From positions 108,595-172,594 of the forward strand of contig CAYMII010000001.1 of the NCBI GenBank assembly GCA_964390565.1: 64,000 bases of DNA, given 5' to 3'. Made by a program: the position numbers and the translations under genes. The notes beneath the pieces were generated by a model. It made no database searches, had not been told where the DNA came from, and saw only the letters and a list, made by a program, of their open reading frames with translations. The stretch comes from UBA8529 sp964390565 (GTDB lineage: Bacteria > Bacteroidota > Bacteroidia > Bacteroidales > Tenuifilaceae). Positions 54,506-63,538 of the stretch are shown here, one piece after another. Numbering within the stretch: the stretch's first letter is position 1; every line of letters begins with the position of its first letter.

Positions 54506-56809
54506 ATGAACCAATACTTAAAGCACGACGAGTGGTCAATTATCGAGGAGGGTTTCGACCCAAAGAATGCACGTGCTTCGGAAAGTATATTTAGCCTTGG
54601 CAATGGCTTAATGGGTCAGCGGGCTAATTTCGAAGAGAAGTATAGTGGTAAGTCGTTACAAGGGAGCTATGTTGCTGGGGTTTACTATCCCGATAAAACA
54701 CGGGTTGGATGGTGGAAAAACGGTTATCCCGAATACTTTGCAAAGGTTATAAATTCTACCAACTGGATTGGTATTAATGTTATTGTTGATAATGAGCAAC
54801 TCGACTTAGCCGTTTGTAAGATCGATTCTTTCGTAAGAGTTTTGAATATGAAAGAGGGATATCTCGAACGCAATTTTGTTGCCGAAATGCAATCGGGGAT
54901 TAAGGTTAAAGTTAGCTCAAAGCGTTTTCTCAGCATGAGTACTCCTGAGTTAGGAGTTATTCAATACTCAATAACACCGATTAACTCTAATGCAAAAATT
55001 ACCTTTCAACCTTATCTTGATGGAAATGTCATTAACCAAGATTCCAATTATAACGAGAAGTTTTGGGTTGAGGTAAATAAGGGTTTAACAAGCAATGGAG
55101 GCTATCTTATAACCAAAACTAATAAACTCGATTTTGAGGTTGGACACGGAATGGTTTGTAACGTTTCGTTAGATAGTAAAAGCATTGTCAATGTAACAAG
55201 TCAGGATCAAAGTAGCAATCATGTAAGTTGCAATTATACTGCTGATGTTATCTCGGGAAAAGAGTTTTCGATTACTAAGTATGTTGCTGTAATTTCATCG
55301 CTTAATAGCGAAAAAAATAATATTCAAAATGCTATTCAGCACTCATTGGATTTTGCTTTGTCTAAAGGATACAATACGTTATTAAAGGAACATATCGATG
55401 CTTGGGCTGATATTTGGGTTCATAGCGATATTACGGTTGAGGGTGATGTTGCTGCGCAACAAGGGATTCGCTTTAATATCTTTCAGCTAAGCCAAACCTA
55501 TACCGGCAAGGATGAACGATTGAATATCGGACCTAAAGGCTTTACAGGTGAGAAGTATGGTGGGTCGACCTATTGGGATACTGAAGCATATTGTTTGCCA
55601 TTTTATATGGCTACCCACGGGCCGAGAGTTGCAAAACAGCTGCTAATCTATAGATATAAACATCTCGAAAAGGCAATCCAGAATGCTCAAAAACTTGGAT
55701 TTACTAATGGTGCTGCGCTTTTCCCAATGGTTACAATGAATGGTGAGGAGTGTCACAACGAGTGGGAGATAACCTTTGAGGAGATTCACCGAAACGGAGC
55801 AATCGCTTTTGCAATTTTTAATTATATCCGATACACTGGCGATACCGAATATCTTGCAAACTATGGTTTAGAACTACTTATTGCTGTTTCGAGATTTTGG
55901 GCTCAACGATTTACCTATTCCGAATCAAAGGGTAAGTACGTAATGTTAGGCGTAACTGGACCAAACGAGTACGAAAACAACGTAAATAACAACTGGTATA
56001 CAAGTACAATTGCATGTTGGTGTTTAGAGTATACCGAGCAAGCAATTAATTTTGTTAAGAAAAACGATCCAAGTAGGTATAATAATATCGTTGAATCAAT
56101 CTTCTTCAACGAGGCATCTGAACTTGCAACTTGGAAGGTGATTAGAGCTAATGTTTATCTTCCTTACGACGAGAAACATAAGGTTTTCTTACAGCAAGAA
56201 GGCTACATGGATAAGGAGCAAATCTTAGTTAAAGATCTTGAGCCAAGTCAACGCCCTATTAACCAGAAATGGAGTTGGGATCGAATACTCCGTTCTTGCT
56301 TTATCAAGCAAGCCGATGTTTTACAAGGCATTTATCTTTTTGAGGATAGATTTGATATTGAAACAATCAAAAATAACTTTGAGTTCTACGAGAGCCGAAC
56401 TGTTCATGAATCTTCGCTTTCGCCTTGTGTTCATTCCATTTTAGCGGCAAAAATTGGTAAAATAGACCAAGCCTATAGCCTTTATTTGCGCACAGCCCGC
56501 TTAGACCTTGATGACTACAACAAGGAGGTTCACGAGGGATTACACATTACCAGCATGGCCGGAACATGGATGTCGATTGTTGAGGGCTTTGGTGGTATGA
56601 GAATTCAAAATGATATGCTTATCTTTAACCCCAGTATTCCTAAGGGATGGAAATCGTTTAGCTTTAAAATCTGGTTTCGCGAAAACCTTATTAAAGTCAA
56701 AGTTGCTCACGAAGAGATAATTATTATCAACGAGCAAGGCCCATCTCTAGATGTAAAAGTATGGGATAAGCCATTATGTATTAATAGTAGTAGCCTAATC
56801 AAAATTTAG
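54506..56809 (+). CDS. GH65 maltose-type phosphorylase
   Basis: A 767-residue inverting phosphorylase. It should split maltose with phosphate to glucose and beta-glucose 1-phosphate. It has the beta-sandwich N-terminal domain and the (alpha/alpha)6 barrel with YGGSTYWDTEAYCLPFY, the catalytic acid in EECHNEWEITFEEIHRNG (HNEWE at about 417-421), and VTGPNEYENNVNNNWYT for phosphate and sugar binding. Related enzymes use trehalose or kojibiose, so the substrate comes from context: amylases and an MFS carrier in the same operon. No signal peptide, so it works in the cytosol. Confidence 0.9.
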   Translation: MNQYLKHDEWSIIEEGFDPKNARASESIFSLGNGLMGQRANFEEKYSGKSLQGSYVAGVYYPDKTRVGWWKNGYPEYFAKVINSTNWIGINVIVDNEQLDLAVCKIDSFVRVLNMKEGYLERNFVAEMQSGIKVKVSSKRFLSMSTPELGVIQYSITPINSNAKITFQPYLDGNVINQDSNYNEKFWVEVNKGLTSNGGYLITKTNKLDFEVGHGMVCNVSLDSKSIVNVTSQDQSSNHVSCNYTADVISGKEFSITKYVAVISSLNSEKNNIQNAIQHSLDFALSKGYNTLLKEHIDAWADIWVHSDITVEGDVAAQQGIRFNIFQLSQTYTGKDERLNIGPKGFTGEKYGGSTYWDTEAYCLPFYMATHGPRVAKQLLIYRYKHLEKAIQNAQKLGFTNGAALFPMVTMNGEECHNEWEITFEEIHRNGAIAFAIFNYIRYTGDTEYLANYGLELLIAVSRFWAQRFTYSESKGKYVMLGVTGPNEYENNVNNNWYTSTIACWCLEYTEQAINFVKKNDPSRYNNIVESIFFNEASELATWKVIRANVYLPYDEKHKVFLQQEGYMDKEQILVKDLEPSQRPINQKWSWDRILRSCFIKQADVLQGIYLFEDRFDIETIKNNFEFYESRTVHESSLSPCVHSILAAKIGKIDQAYSLYLRTARLDLDDYNKEVHEGLHITSMAGTWMSIVEGFGGMRIQNDMLIFNPSIPKGWKSFSFKIWFRENLIKVKVAHEEIIIINEQGPSLDVKVWDKPLCINSSSLIKI

Positions 56810-56842
56810 GTTTTACTACAAAAGATTTTAAATTTTAATATC

Positions 56843-57910
56843 ATGAAAAAAATTTCATCTGGGGTTTTAACCGGGAAACAGCTTTCGGAGCTTTTCTCTT
56901 ATGCAAAAGCAGAGCATTTTGCCTTACCTGCTGTAAATGTAACAGGTACAAATACTATGAATGCTGTTCTTGAAACAGCTAAGGCCGTTAATTCGCCTGT
57001 TATTATTCAGTTTTCTAATAGCGGAGCATCATTCCTTGCAGGAAAAACTTTAAGCAACGATGGCCAAAAGGCCAGTATTCTTGGTGCAATCAGTGGTGCA
57101 AAGCACGTTCATCTTTTAGCCGAGGCTTATGATGTACCAGTGGTTCTTCATACTGACCATGCAGCTAAAAAGTTACTTCCTTGGATTGATGGACTTCTTG
57201 ATGCTGGCGAAAAGCATTTTAAGGAGACTGGTAAACCCCTATTCAGCTCACATATGCTCGATTTATCGGAGGAAAGTTTAAAGGAGAATATCGAGATATC
57301 AAAAAGATATTTAGAGCGAATGGCCAAAATAGGCATGACTCTAGAAATTGAACTTGGTGTTACTGGTGGGGAAGAGGATGGCGTTGACAATACAGGTGTT
57401 GATAGTTCAAAACTATATACTCAACCCGAAGAGGTTGCTTACGCATACGAAGAACTTTCAAAAATCAGCCCAAATTTTACTATTGCGGCTTCGTTTGGTA
57501 ACGTTCATGGTGTTTACAAGCCAGGAAATGTTGTGCTAAATCCAATTATTCTAAAGAATTCACAAGCGCTTATTGAGCAGAAATTTGGAACTAGCCATAA
57601 CCCTGTAAACTTTGTATTCCATGGAGGTAGCGGTTCTGAGAAGGAAAAGATTGAAGAGGCTATTGGCTATGGTGTAATTAAAATGAATATTGATACTGAT
57701 CTTCAGTGGGCATACTGGGATGGCATCCGTCAGTTCTACATTGCAAAGCAAGGTTATCTTCAAGGTCAAATAGGTAATCCCGAAGGACCTGATTCTCCAA
57801 ATAAAAAATACTACGATCCACGTGTTTGGTTAAGAAAAGGCGAGGAGTCAATTGTTGTGCGATTGAAAGAAGCTTTTGCCGATCTAAATGCATTGAACAG
57901 GTGGATTTAA
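56843..57910 (+). CDS. fbaA: Class II fructose-bisphosphate aldolase
   Basis: A 355-residue zinc aldolase that splits fructose 1,6-bisphosphate into two triose phosphates. The zinc ligands are in HTDHAAKKLLPW, LEIELGVTGGEEDGVDN, and the two later histidines in NVHGVYKPGN and FHGGSGS. It is full length for the FbaA subclass. It sits in the middle of the maltose operon (33 bp after the GH65 gene, 20 bp before the next GH13), an unusual place for a core glycolysis gene. Confidence 0.95.
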   Translation: MKKISSGVLTGKQLSELFSYAKAEHFALPAVNVTGTNTMNAVLETAKAVNSPVIIQFSNSGASFLAGKTLSNDGQKASILGAISGAKHVHLLAEAYDVPVVLHTDHAAKKLLPWIDGLLDAGEKHFKETGKPLFSSHMLDLSEESLKENIEISKRYLERMAKIGMTLEIELGVTGGEEDGVDNTGVDSSKLYTQPEEVAYAYEELSKISPNFTIAASFGNVHGVYKPGNVVLNPIILKNSQALIEQKFGTSHNPVNFVFHGGSGSEKEKIEEAIGYGVIKMNIDTDLQWAYWDGIRQFYIAKQGYLQGQIGNPEGPDSPNKKYYDPRVWLRKGEESIVVRLKEAFADLNALNRWI

Positions 57911-57930
57911 TTGCATAATCTAATTTATCA

Positions 57931-59778
57931 ATGAAAAGAAGAATAGCTTTTATTCTATTTCTAACTTTAATAAGTGCAGAAATGGTAGTTTCCCAATCAA
58001 TTTCAAGAGTAGAACCACTTTGCTGGTGGGTTGGTATGAAGAATCAAAACCTTCAGCTTATGGTATACGGAAAAAGTATTGGGGATGCTAGCGTAGAAAT
58101 TAATTACCCCGGAGTAAAGCTATTAAGCGTTAACAAGGTTGAGAATCCGAATTACCTTTTCATTGATTTATTAGTTAGCAGCGAAGCTAAACCTGGAGCA
58201 TTTAATATTAATTTGGCTTTTAAAGGTAGAAATTCATTGAGCTATAAATACTCTTTGCTTGAACGAAAGAACGAATCATCCCTTCGTAAAGGTTTTAGCT
58301 CAAAGGATGTTGTCTACCTAATTATGCCCGATAGATTTTCCAATGGCGATACATCTAACGACTCACTCGATGCTTATAAGGATAAACTTAAGAGGAAAGA
58401 GCAATATGGTCGTCATGGTGGCGATATACAGGGCATTATGAATCATATCGATTATTTCAACGAACTTGGGGTTACCACGTTGTGGTTAACCCCCGTTCTT
58501 GAAAATGCTCAACCACAGGCATCGTACCATGGATATTCTATTACCGATTATTACCATGTCGATCCTCGACATGGCTCGAATGATTTGTATAAATCCATGG
58601 TTGATTTAGCCCACAAGAAAGGTCTTAAGGTGATAATGGACATGGTTTTTAATCATTGTGGGAGCGGGCATTGGTGGATGAATGATTTACCTTCAGCCGA
58701 TTGGCTGAACCAATGGCCTGAGTATACCAATTGTAATTTCAAAGCGGCAACACTTTCGGATCCTTACGCCTCTGAATACGACAAAAAGAGGATGTCAAAA
58801 GGATGGTTTGTGCCAACCATGCCAGACCTTAACCAGGATAACCCTTTTGTTGCTCGTTACTTAATCCAAAATAGTATTTGGTGGGTTGAGTTTGCTGATC
58901 TCGATGGTATTCGAACCGATACTCATCCATTTTCCGAAAAATCTTTTACCTCTAATTGGGCCAAGGAGATAATGGAAGAATATCCAAATTTTAACCTTGT
59001 TGCCGAAGCTTGGTTCAATGATATCCCCACTTGTGCTTATTGGCAGAAGGATGCTAATAATCGAGATGGATATAACTCGAATGTTCCATCGGTAATGGAT
59101 TTTCCATTAATGTTTACATTACAAAAGGTTTTTAACGAGGAGCCAGCATGGGATAAGGGTGCTAATAGACTTTATGATCATTTATCCAAAGATTTTCTAT
59201 ATCCTAATCCAAACAACATTCTTGTTTTTGCTGATAACCACGACGAAACAAGGTTTTTCTCCTTTGTAGATAGCATCAATAAATATAAGATGGCAATGGC
59301 TTTTTTGCTTACAACTCGAGGAATACCACAAATTTACTATGGTACCGAACTGTTGATGAAAGGTCTTAAATCAGAAGGTGATGGCAAACTCCGAAACGAT
59401 TTTCAAGGAGGATGGGAAGGAGATAAAAGAAATGCATTTATCCTAGAGGGAAGAACTAAAAGAGAGAACGATGCATGGAATTACATGCAGAAAATTCTTA
59501 AATGGAGACAATCTACCGAACTTATCTCTAGTGGTAAGCTTAAACAATTTGCTCCCGAGGATAATATCTATGTATATTTCAGGTATACAGAGGCTAAGGC
59601 AGTTATGATTATATTGAATATCAATAAATCGTCTAAGAAACTTAAAACTGCACGTTTTGAGGAAGTGTTGTCTAAATACACTAAAGGGCTTGATGTAGTT
59701 TCGAGTGCAACTATTGATATTCAGAAAGAGATAGAACTTTCACCTGAATCGGCTACAATTTTAGAGTTAATACCCTAA
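57931..59778 (+). CDS. SusA-like periplasmic GH13 neopullulanase/cyclomaltodextrinase
   Basis: A 615-residue GH13 enzyme with signal peptide 1-22. The N-terminal domain (VEPLCWWVGMKNQNLQLMVYG) is the one found before SusA-type enzymes. The barrel shows IMDMVFNHCGSGHWWM, the nucleophile Asp in DGIRTDTHPF, the acid Glu in LVAEAWFND and the third Asp in FADNHDETRF. A C-terminal beta domain follows. It probably cuts maltodextrins and pullulan to maltose in the periplasm. It shares the operon with the transporter and phosphorylase. Confidence 0.92.
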   Translation: MKRRIAFILFLTLISAEMVVSQSISRVEPLCWWVGMKNQNLQLMVYGKSIGDASVEINYPGVKLLSVNKVENPNYLFIDLLVSSEAKPGAFNINLAFKGRNSLSYKYSLLERKNESSLRKGFSSKDVVYLIMPDRFSNGDTSNDSLDAYKDKLKRKEQYGRHGGDIQGIMNHIDYFNELGVTTLWLTPVLENAQPQASYHGYSITDYYHVDPRHGSNDLYKSMVDLAHKKGLKVIMDMVFNHCGSGHWWMNDLPSADWLNQWPEYTNCNFKAATLSDPYASEYDKKRMSKGWFVPTMPDLNQDNPFVARYLIQNSIWWVEFADLDGIRTDTHPFSEKSFTSNWAKEIMEEYPNFNLVAEAWFNDIPTCAYWQKDANNRDGYNSNVPSVMDFPLMFTLQKVFNEEPAWDKGANRLYDHLSKDFLYPNPNNILVFADNHDETRFFSFVDSINKYKMAMAFLLTTRGIPQIYYGTELLMKGLKSEGDGKLRNDFQGGWEGDKRNAFILEGRTKRENDAWNYMQKILKWRQSTELISSGKLKQFAPEDNIYVYFRYTEAKAVMIILNINKSSKKLKTARFEEVLSKYTKGLDVVSSATIDIQKEIELSPESATILELIP

Positions 59779-59800
59779 ATATCAATATAAATTTAATGTT

Positions 59801-62173
59801 ATGACAAAATGGTTACTGCTTGTTGCTTCTACATGCGGTTTGATGGCATGTTCCAGTAACGATTTAAAATTGATTACCCCCATTGAATCTGAAATAAGGG
59901 GATTAGCGACTCCGATCCAGCTTACCGGCGAGCAATGCGACATTGTTCTTGAGGACTATTTTCTCGATGTGTCAGCTATCGACTCAATTGTAGCCAATCC
60001 AGCATTTAACATTGAACTTTCGCCCGATAAAAAGTTACTCAACGTTCATTATGAGACCGCAAAAGCCCCATTGCTCTCCGAGATGAAGGTTTTGATTAAA
60101 GGCTCATCATATTCTCTTCTTATAAAGAAGAGCAAAAAGTTACTTGCTAGCTTCTCATTCGATCCAAACTCGAAAAAGTATAAAACCGTTCAGATTAAGG
60201 GACAAATGAACGATTGGAATCCAGCAAAAACGGTGCTTGAACTGAAAGATGGAAAATATGAAACATATATGTGGTTAAACCCTGGCAAGTACCAATATCT
60301 ATTTGTATTAGATGGTAAGGAAACGCTCGATCCTGCAAACCCAAATTCGGAAGATAATAACATTGGAGGCAGAAATTCTATTATAGTTGTTGGCAATAAC
60401 ATCGATAGCCTAAAACCAACCATATCAACTGATAATATTGATAAGGATTTTACCATTAAGGTTAGCAATAAGTTCGATGAGTTATTTGTATTTTGGGAGA
60501 ATTATCGCTTAGTGAAAGAGTTCATTTCAATTGAAGGGAATTCAATTACTATAAGGATACCCGAGAATGCTAAAAACATTAAAAGATCTACAATTAGAGT
60601 ATGGACTTTTAATGAGTACGGAGTCTCAAACGATGTGTTTATTCCATTAGATTTTGGAAATGTTGTTTCTAATGTAGCTCAGCTCGATAGAACCGATAAG
60701 CAGTCGCAGATTCTCTATTTCTTAATGGTTGATAGGTTTTTTGATGGCAACCCAGCAAATAATAAACCTGTTAAAGACCCTGAGATTCTTCCCAAAGCAA
60801 ATCATTTTGGTGGCGATATTGCTGGCGTAAGCCAAAAGTTAAAAGATGGATATTTCGATTCGTTAGGAATTAACACAATATGGCTATCTCCAATAACTCA
60901 GAATCCTCTTGGTGCTTGGGGACTTTATAAGAATCCGCGTACCAAATTTTCAGGTTACCATGGTTATTGGCCTATATCATTAACCAAGGTTGATTTTAGG
61001 TTTGGAACATCTGATGAGCTGCATAATCTTATTAGCCTAGCTCATCAAAAGGGGATGAACATAATTCTCGATTATGTTGCTCATCACGTTCATTCTGAGC
61101 ATCCTGCATGGAAAGAGCATTCCGATTGGTTTACTTCATTATATCTACCCGATGGAACAATGAATACCGAAAGATGGGATGAGTATAGGTTAACAACATG
61201 GTTTGATGTATTTATGCCAACTCTTGCCTTAGATAAGCCTGAGGTTTATGAACCTATGTCCGATTCAGCTCTATTTTGGATTAAGGAGTACGATATTGAT
61301 GGTTTCCGACATGATGCAACCAAGCATATCCCCGAGCCATTCTGGCGTCGATTAACCCAAAAAATTAAGCAACAGCTACCTGCTGATAAGTCAGTATTCC
61401 AAATTGGTGAAACATACGGAAGCCGTGAGCTCATCAACAGCTATATTGGCAGCGGTATGATGGATTCCCAGTTCGATTTCAATGTTTACGACGATGCCGT
61501 TGCCGTATTTGCTAAGCCTAATGTTTCATTCTCAAACTTAAATAGTTCATTGCTCGAGAGCCTTGGATACTATGGTTATCATAACTTGATGGGGTATATT
61601 TCTGGAAATCAGGATAGAGCTCGTTTTATTTCCTATGCTGGTGGCTCATTGAAGTTTGATGAGGATGCTAAATTTGCTGGATGGACAAGGAATATCGAGG
61701 TAGGCGATCCTGTTGCCTACAAAAAGTTATGCATGCTTAACGCATTCAACATGACAATTCCGGGTGTTCCTACAATTTACTATGGCGATGAATTTGGCTC
61801 TCCCGGTGGCAATGACCCCGATAATCGACGTTTGATGAAATTCAACGGCTTAAATAGCGATGAAAAGTCTACCATCGATTTTACTAAGAAAATTGTAAAT
61901 ATTCGAAAGAATAACCTTGCTTTAATTTATGGCGATTTCATGCCGCTTTTAGTAGAGCAAGATGTTTATGCCTTTGCTCGCGGATATTTTACAAATAGAG
62001 TAGTTGTTGTGTTTAATAAAGGCAACCAAGCTAAAGAAGTAAATATCACAATACCAAATGATTACAAAGGGAAAGGGTTTACTGCATCCTTTGGGTCAAC
62101 TTTTACATTGACTGGCAATAAGCTAAGTCTGAAAATGGTTGAAAACTCCTTTGAAATTCTCATTTCCAAATAA
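59801..62173 (+). CDS. GH13 lipoprotein amylase with CBM48-like module
   Basis: A 790-residue lipoprotein (lipobox GLMAC, Cys about 17). Residues about 110-200 hold a CBM48/SusE-like module (KGQMNDWNPAKTVLEL, GKYQYLFVLDGKETLDPAN). The GH13 catalytic domain starts near residue 300 (QILYFLMVDRFFDGNP). It has the nucleophile Asp in DGFRHDATKHIPE, the acid Glu in QIGETYGSRE and the third Asp in ISGNQDRAR, replacing the usual NHD. It is the last gene of the operon, before a strong convergent terminator. Confidence 0.92.
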   Translation: MTKWLLLVASTCGLMACSSNDLKLITPIESEIRGLATPIQLTGEQCDIVLEDYFLDVSAIDSIVANPAFNIELSPDKKLLNVHYETAKAPLLSEMKVLIKGSSYSLLIKKSKKLLASFSFDPNSKKYKTVQIKGQMNDWNPAKTVLELKDGKYETYMWLNPGKYQYLFVLDGKETLDPANPNSEDNNIGGRNSIIVVGNNIDSLKPTISTDNIDKDFTIKVSNKFDELFVFWENYRLVKEFISIEGNSITIRIPENAKNIKRSTIRVWTFNEYGVSNDVFIPLDFGNVVSNVAQLDRTDKQSQILYFLMVDRFFDGNPANNKPVKDPEILPKANHFGGDIAGVSQKLKDGYFDSLGINTIWLSPITQNPLGAWGLYKNPRTKFSGYHGYWPISLTKVDFRFGTSDELHNLISLAHQKGMNIILDYVAHHVHSEHPAWKEHSDWFTSLYLPDGTMNTERWDEYRLTTWFDVFMPTLALDKPEVYEPMSDSALFWIKEYDIDGFRHDATKHIPEPFWRRLTQKIKQQLPADKSVFQIGETYGSRELINSYIGSGMMDSQFDFNVYDDAVAVFAKPNVSFSNLNSSLLESLGYYGYHNLMGYISGNQDRARFISYAGGSLKFDEDAKFAGWTRNIEVGDPVAYKKLCMLNAFNMTIPGVPTIYYGDEFGSPGGNDPDNRRLMKFNGLNSDEKSTIDFTKKIVNIRKNNLALIYGDFMPLLVEQDVYAFARGYFTNRVVVVFNKGNQAKEVNITIPNDYKGKGFTASFGSTFTLTGNKLSLKMVENSFEILISK

Positions 62174-62196
62174 TTAACAGTGTAGGTATTAACAAA

Positions 62197-62224
62197 AAAA
62201 GGCTAACCAATCGGTTAGCCTTTT
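62197..62224. terminator. Bidirectional terminator
   Basis: AAAAGGCTAACC and GGTTAGCCTTTT form a 12-bp stem around AATC. It lies between the GH13 operon (+) and pfkA (-), with A/T runs on each side. Confidence 0.92.
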
Positions 62225-62244
62225 GCCTATAAACTTGTTAATTT

Positions 62245-63339
62245 TTAGTCTCCAAAGCTGATACCAACACCCTTAGCTGTTTTAAGCAGGTCACTGGTTG
62301 TATCAACAAAGTTAGGTTTGTTAATTGCATCAATCAATGGAACCGAAATAATATCGGGGTGACGATAAGCTACCATCTCACCAAATTTACCTTCAAGAAC
62401 CATCTCGAATGCCTTAACACCGAATTGAGTTGCAAGAATTCTATCGTAAGCAACAGGAACACCACCACGTTGTAAGTGCCCAAGAACAGTTTCGCGCATA
62501 TCTGCTTCAAAACCTGCATTCTTTAAGTCGTGCATTAGCTTGTGAGCAACACCTCCAAGACGAAGGTTATGGTAGCCAACCTCATCGCTTTGCTCCGAAA
62601 TAAGGCTTCCGCCTTGTGCAACTGCACCTTCAGCAATTACAACAATTGCATTTCCTTTTCCTTTGTCGTAGCGGCTATTCAGCTTAGCAAGTACTTTTTG
62701 AGTATCGTAAGGGATTTCAGGAATTAGACAAACCTCTGCGCCACCTGCAATTGCAGCGTGTAAGGCAATCCATCCAGCATATCTTCCCATAACCTCAAGA
62801 ATCAAAACACGATTGTGACTTGCTGCAGTGGTTACGAGTTTATCAACAGCCTCAGATGCAATTTGAACCGCAGTCTGAAAACCGAAAGTGAAATCTGTCG
62901 CAGAAAGGTCGTTATCAATAGTTTTTGGAACACCAATAATGTTCAAACCCTTTTCGTAAAGCTGCTGTGAAATCTTTTGTGAACCATCACCTCCAATACT
63001 TATAACTGCATCGATTCCTAAATACTGAAGTTTGCGAATCATCTCATCGGAACGATCAACCGAAGTCCAACTACCATCTTTGTTTTTAATTGGCCATGAA
63101 AAGGGGCCTCCCTTGTTTGTTGTACCTATAATTGTTCCTCCCTGTACATGAATCCCGGCAACAGCTCTTTCGTCTAATACCCTAATTTCAGTTGGTTCAC
63201 GTAGAATCCCATCAAAAGATTGAATACTTCCAATAACTTCCCAGTCGCGCTCTTGTGCGGCACGTTTAACAATTGCCCTAATTACTGCATTTAAGCCAGG
63301 ACAATCACCACCGCCAGTTGCAACCATTACTCTTTTCAT
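62245..63339 (-). CDS. pfkA: 6-phosphofructokinase, mixed-substrate group
   Basis: A 364-residue phosphofructokinase. The blocks are GGGDCPGLNAVIR, SIGGDGSQKIS, PKTIDNDLSATDFTFGFQ and EVMGRYAGWIALHAAIAGGAEV. The pair Gly in GGDG and Lys in PKTIDND is the pattern of the mixed-substrate 'group III' enzymes, which use ATP; the pyrophosphate enzymes have GGDD, and E. coli PfkA has Gly in place of the Lys. ATP use is an inference from that residue pair. It is convergent to the maltose operon. Confidence 0.93.
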   Translation of the reverse strand: MKRVMVATGGGDCPGLNAVIRAIVKRAAQERDWEVIGSIQSFDGILREPTEIRVLDERAVAGIHVQGGTIIGTTNKGGPFSWPIKNKDGSWTSVDRSDEMIRKLQYLGIDAVISIGGDGSQKISQQLYEKGLNIIGVPKTIDNDLSATDFTFGFQTAVQIASEAVDKLVTTAASHNRVLILEVMGRYAGWIALHAAIAGGAEVCLIPEIPYDTQKVLAKLNSRYDKGKGNAIVVIAEGAVAQGGSLISEQSDEVGYHNLRLGGVAHKLMHDLKNAGFEADMRETVLGHLQRGGVPVAYDRILATQFGVKAFEMVLEGKFGEMVAYRHPDIISVPLIDAINKPNFVDTTSDLLKTAKGVGISFGD

Positions 63340-63490
63340 AAAAAACTTAATTTGAATTAAAAAAACTTATATAAATGAAATACTTTTTAAAGTATGACAA
63401 AATTTTCCATTATCGCAAAAATATAAAAAAAAGCAATGCTATATTAGCAGAATCGAATCTAATTCACGCATAAACTGGTAGGTAATTCTT

Positions 63491-63502
63491 GCAAACGATT
63501 GA
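63491..63502 (+). promoter_or_regulatory. LacI-type operator before the last amylase
   Basis: GCAAACGATTGA agrees with the GCAAACGTTTGC palindrome at 10 of 12 positions. It lies 36 bp before the start of the edge GH13 gene, at a place where bound repressor would block transcription. Confidence 0.65.
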
Positions 63503-63538
63503 AATAAAGAAAATAGATTTTAACTTAAAAGAAAAAAT

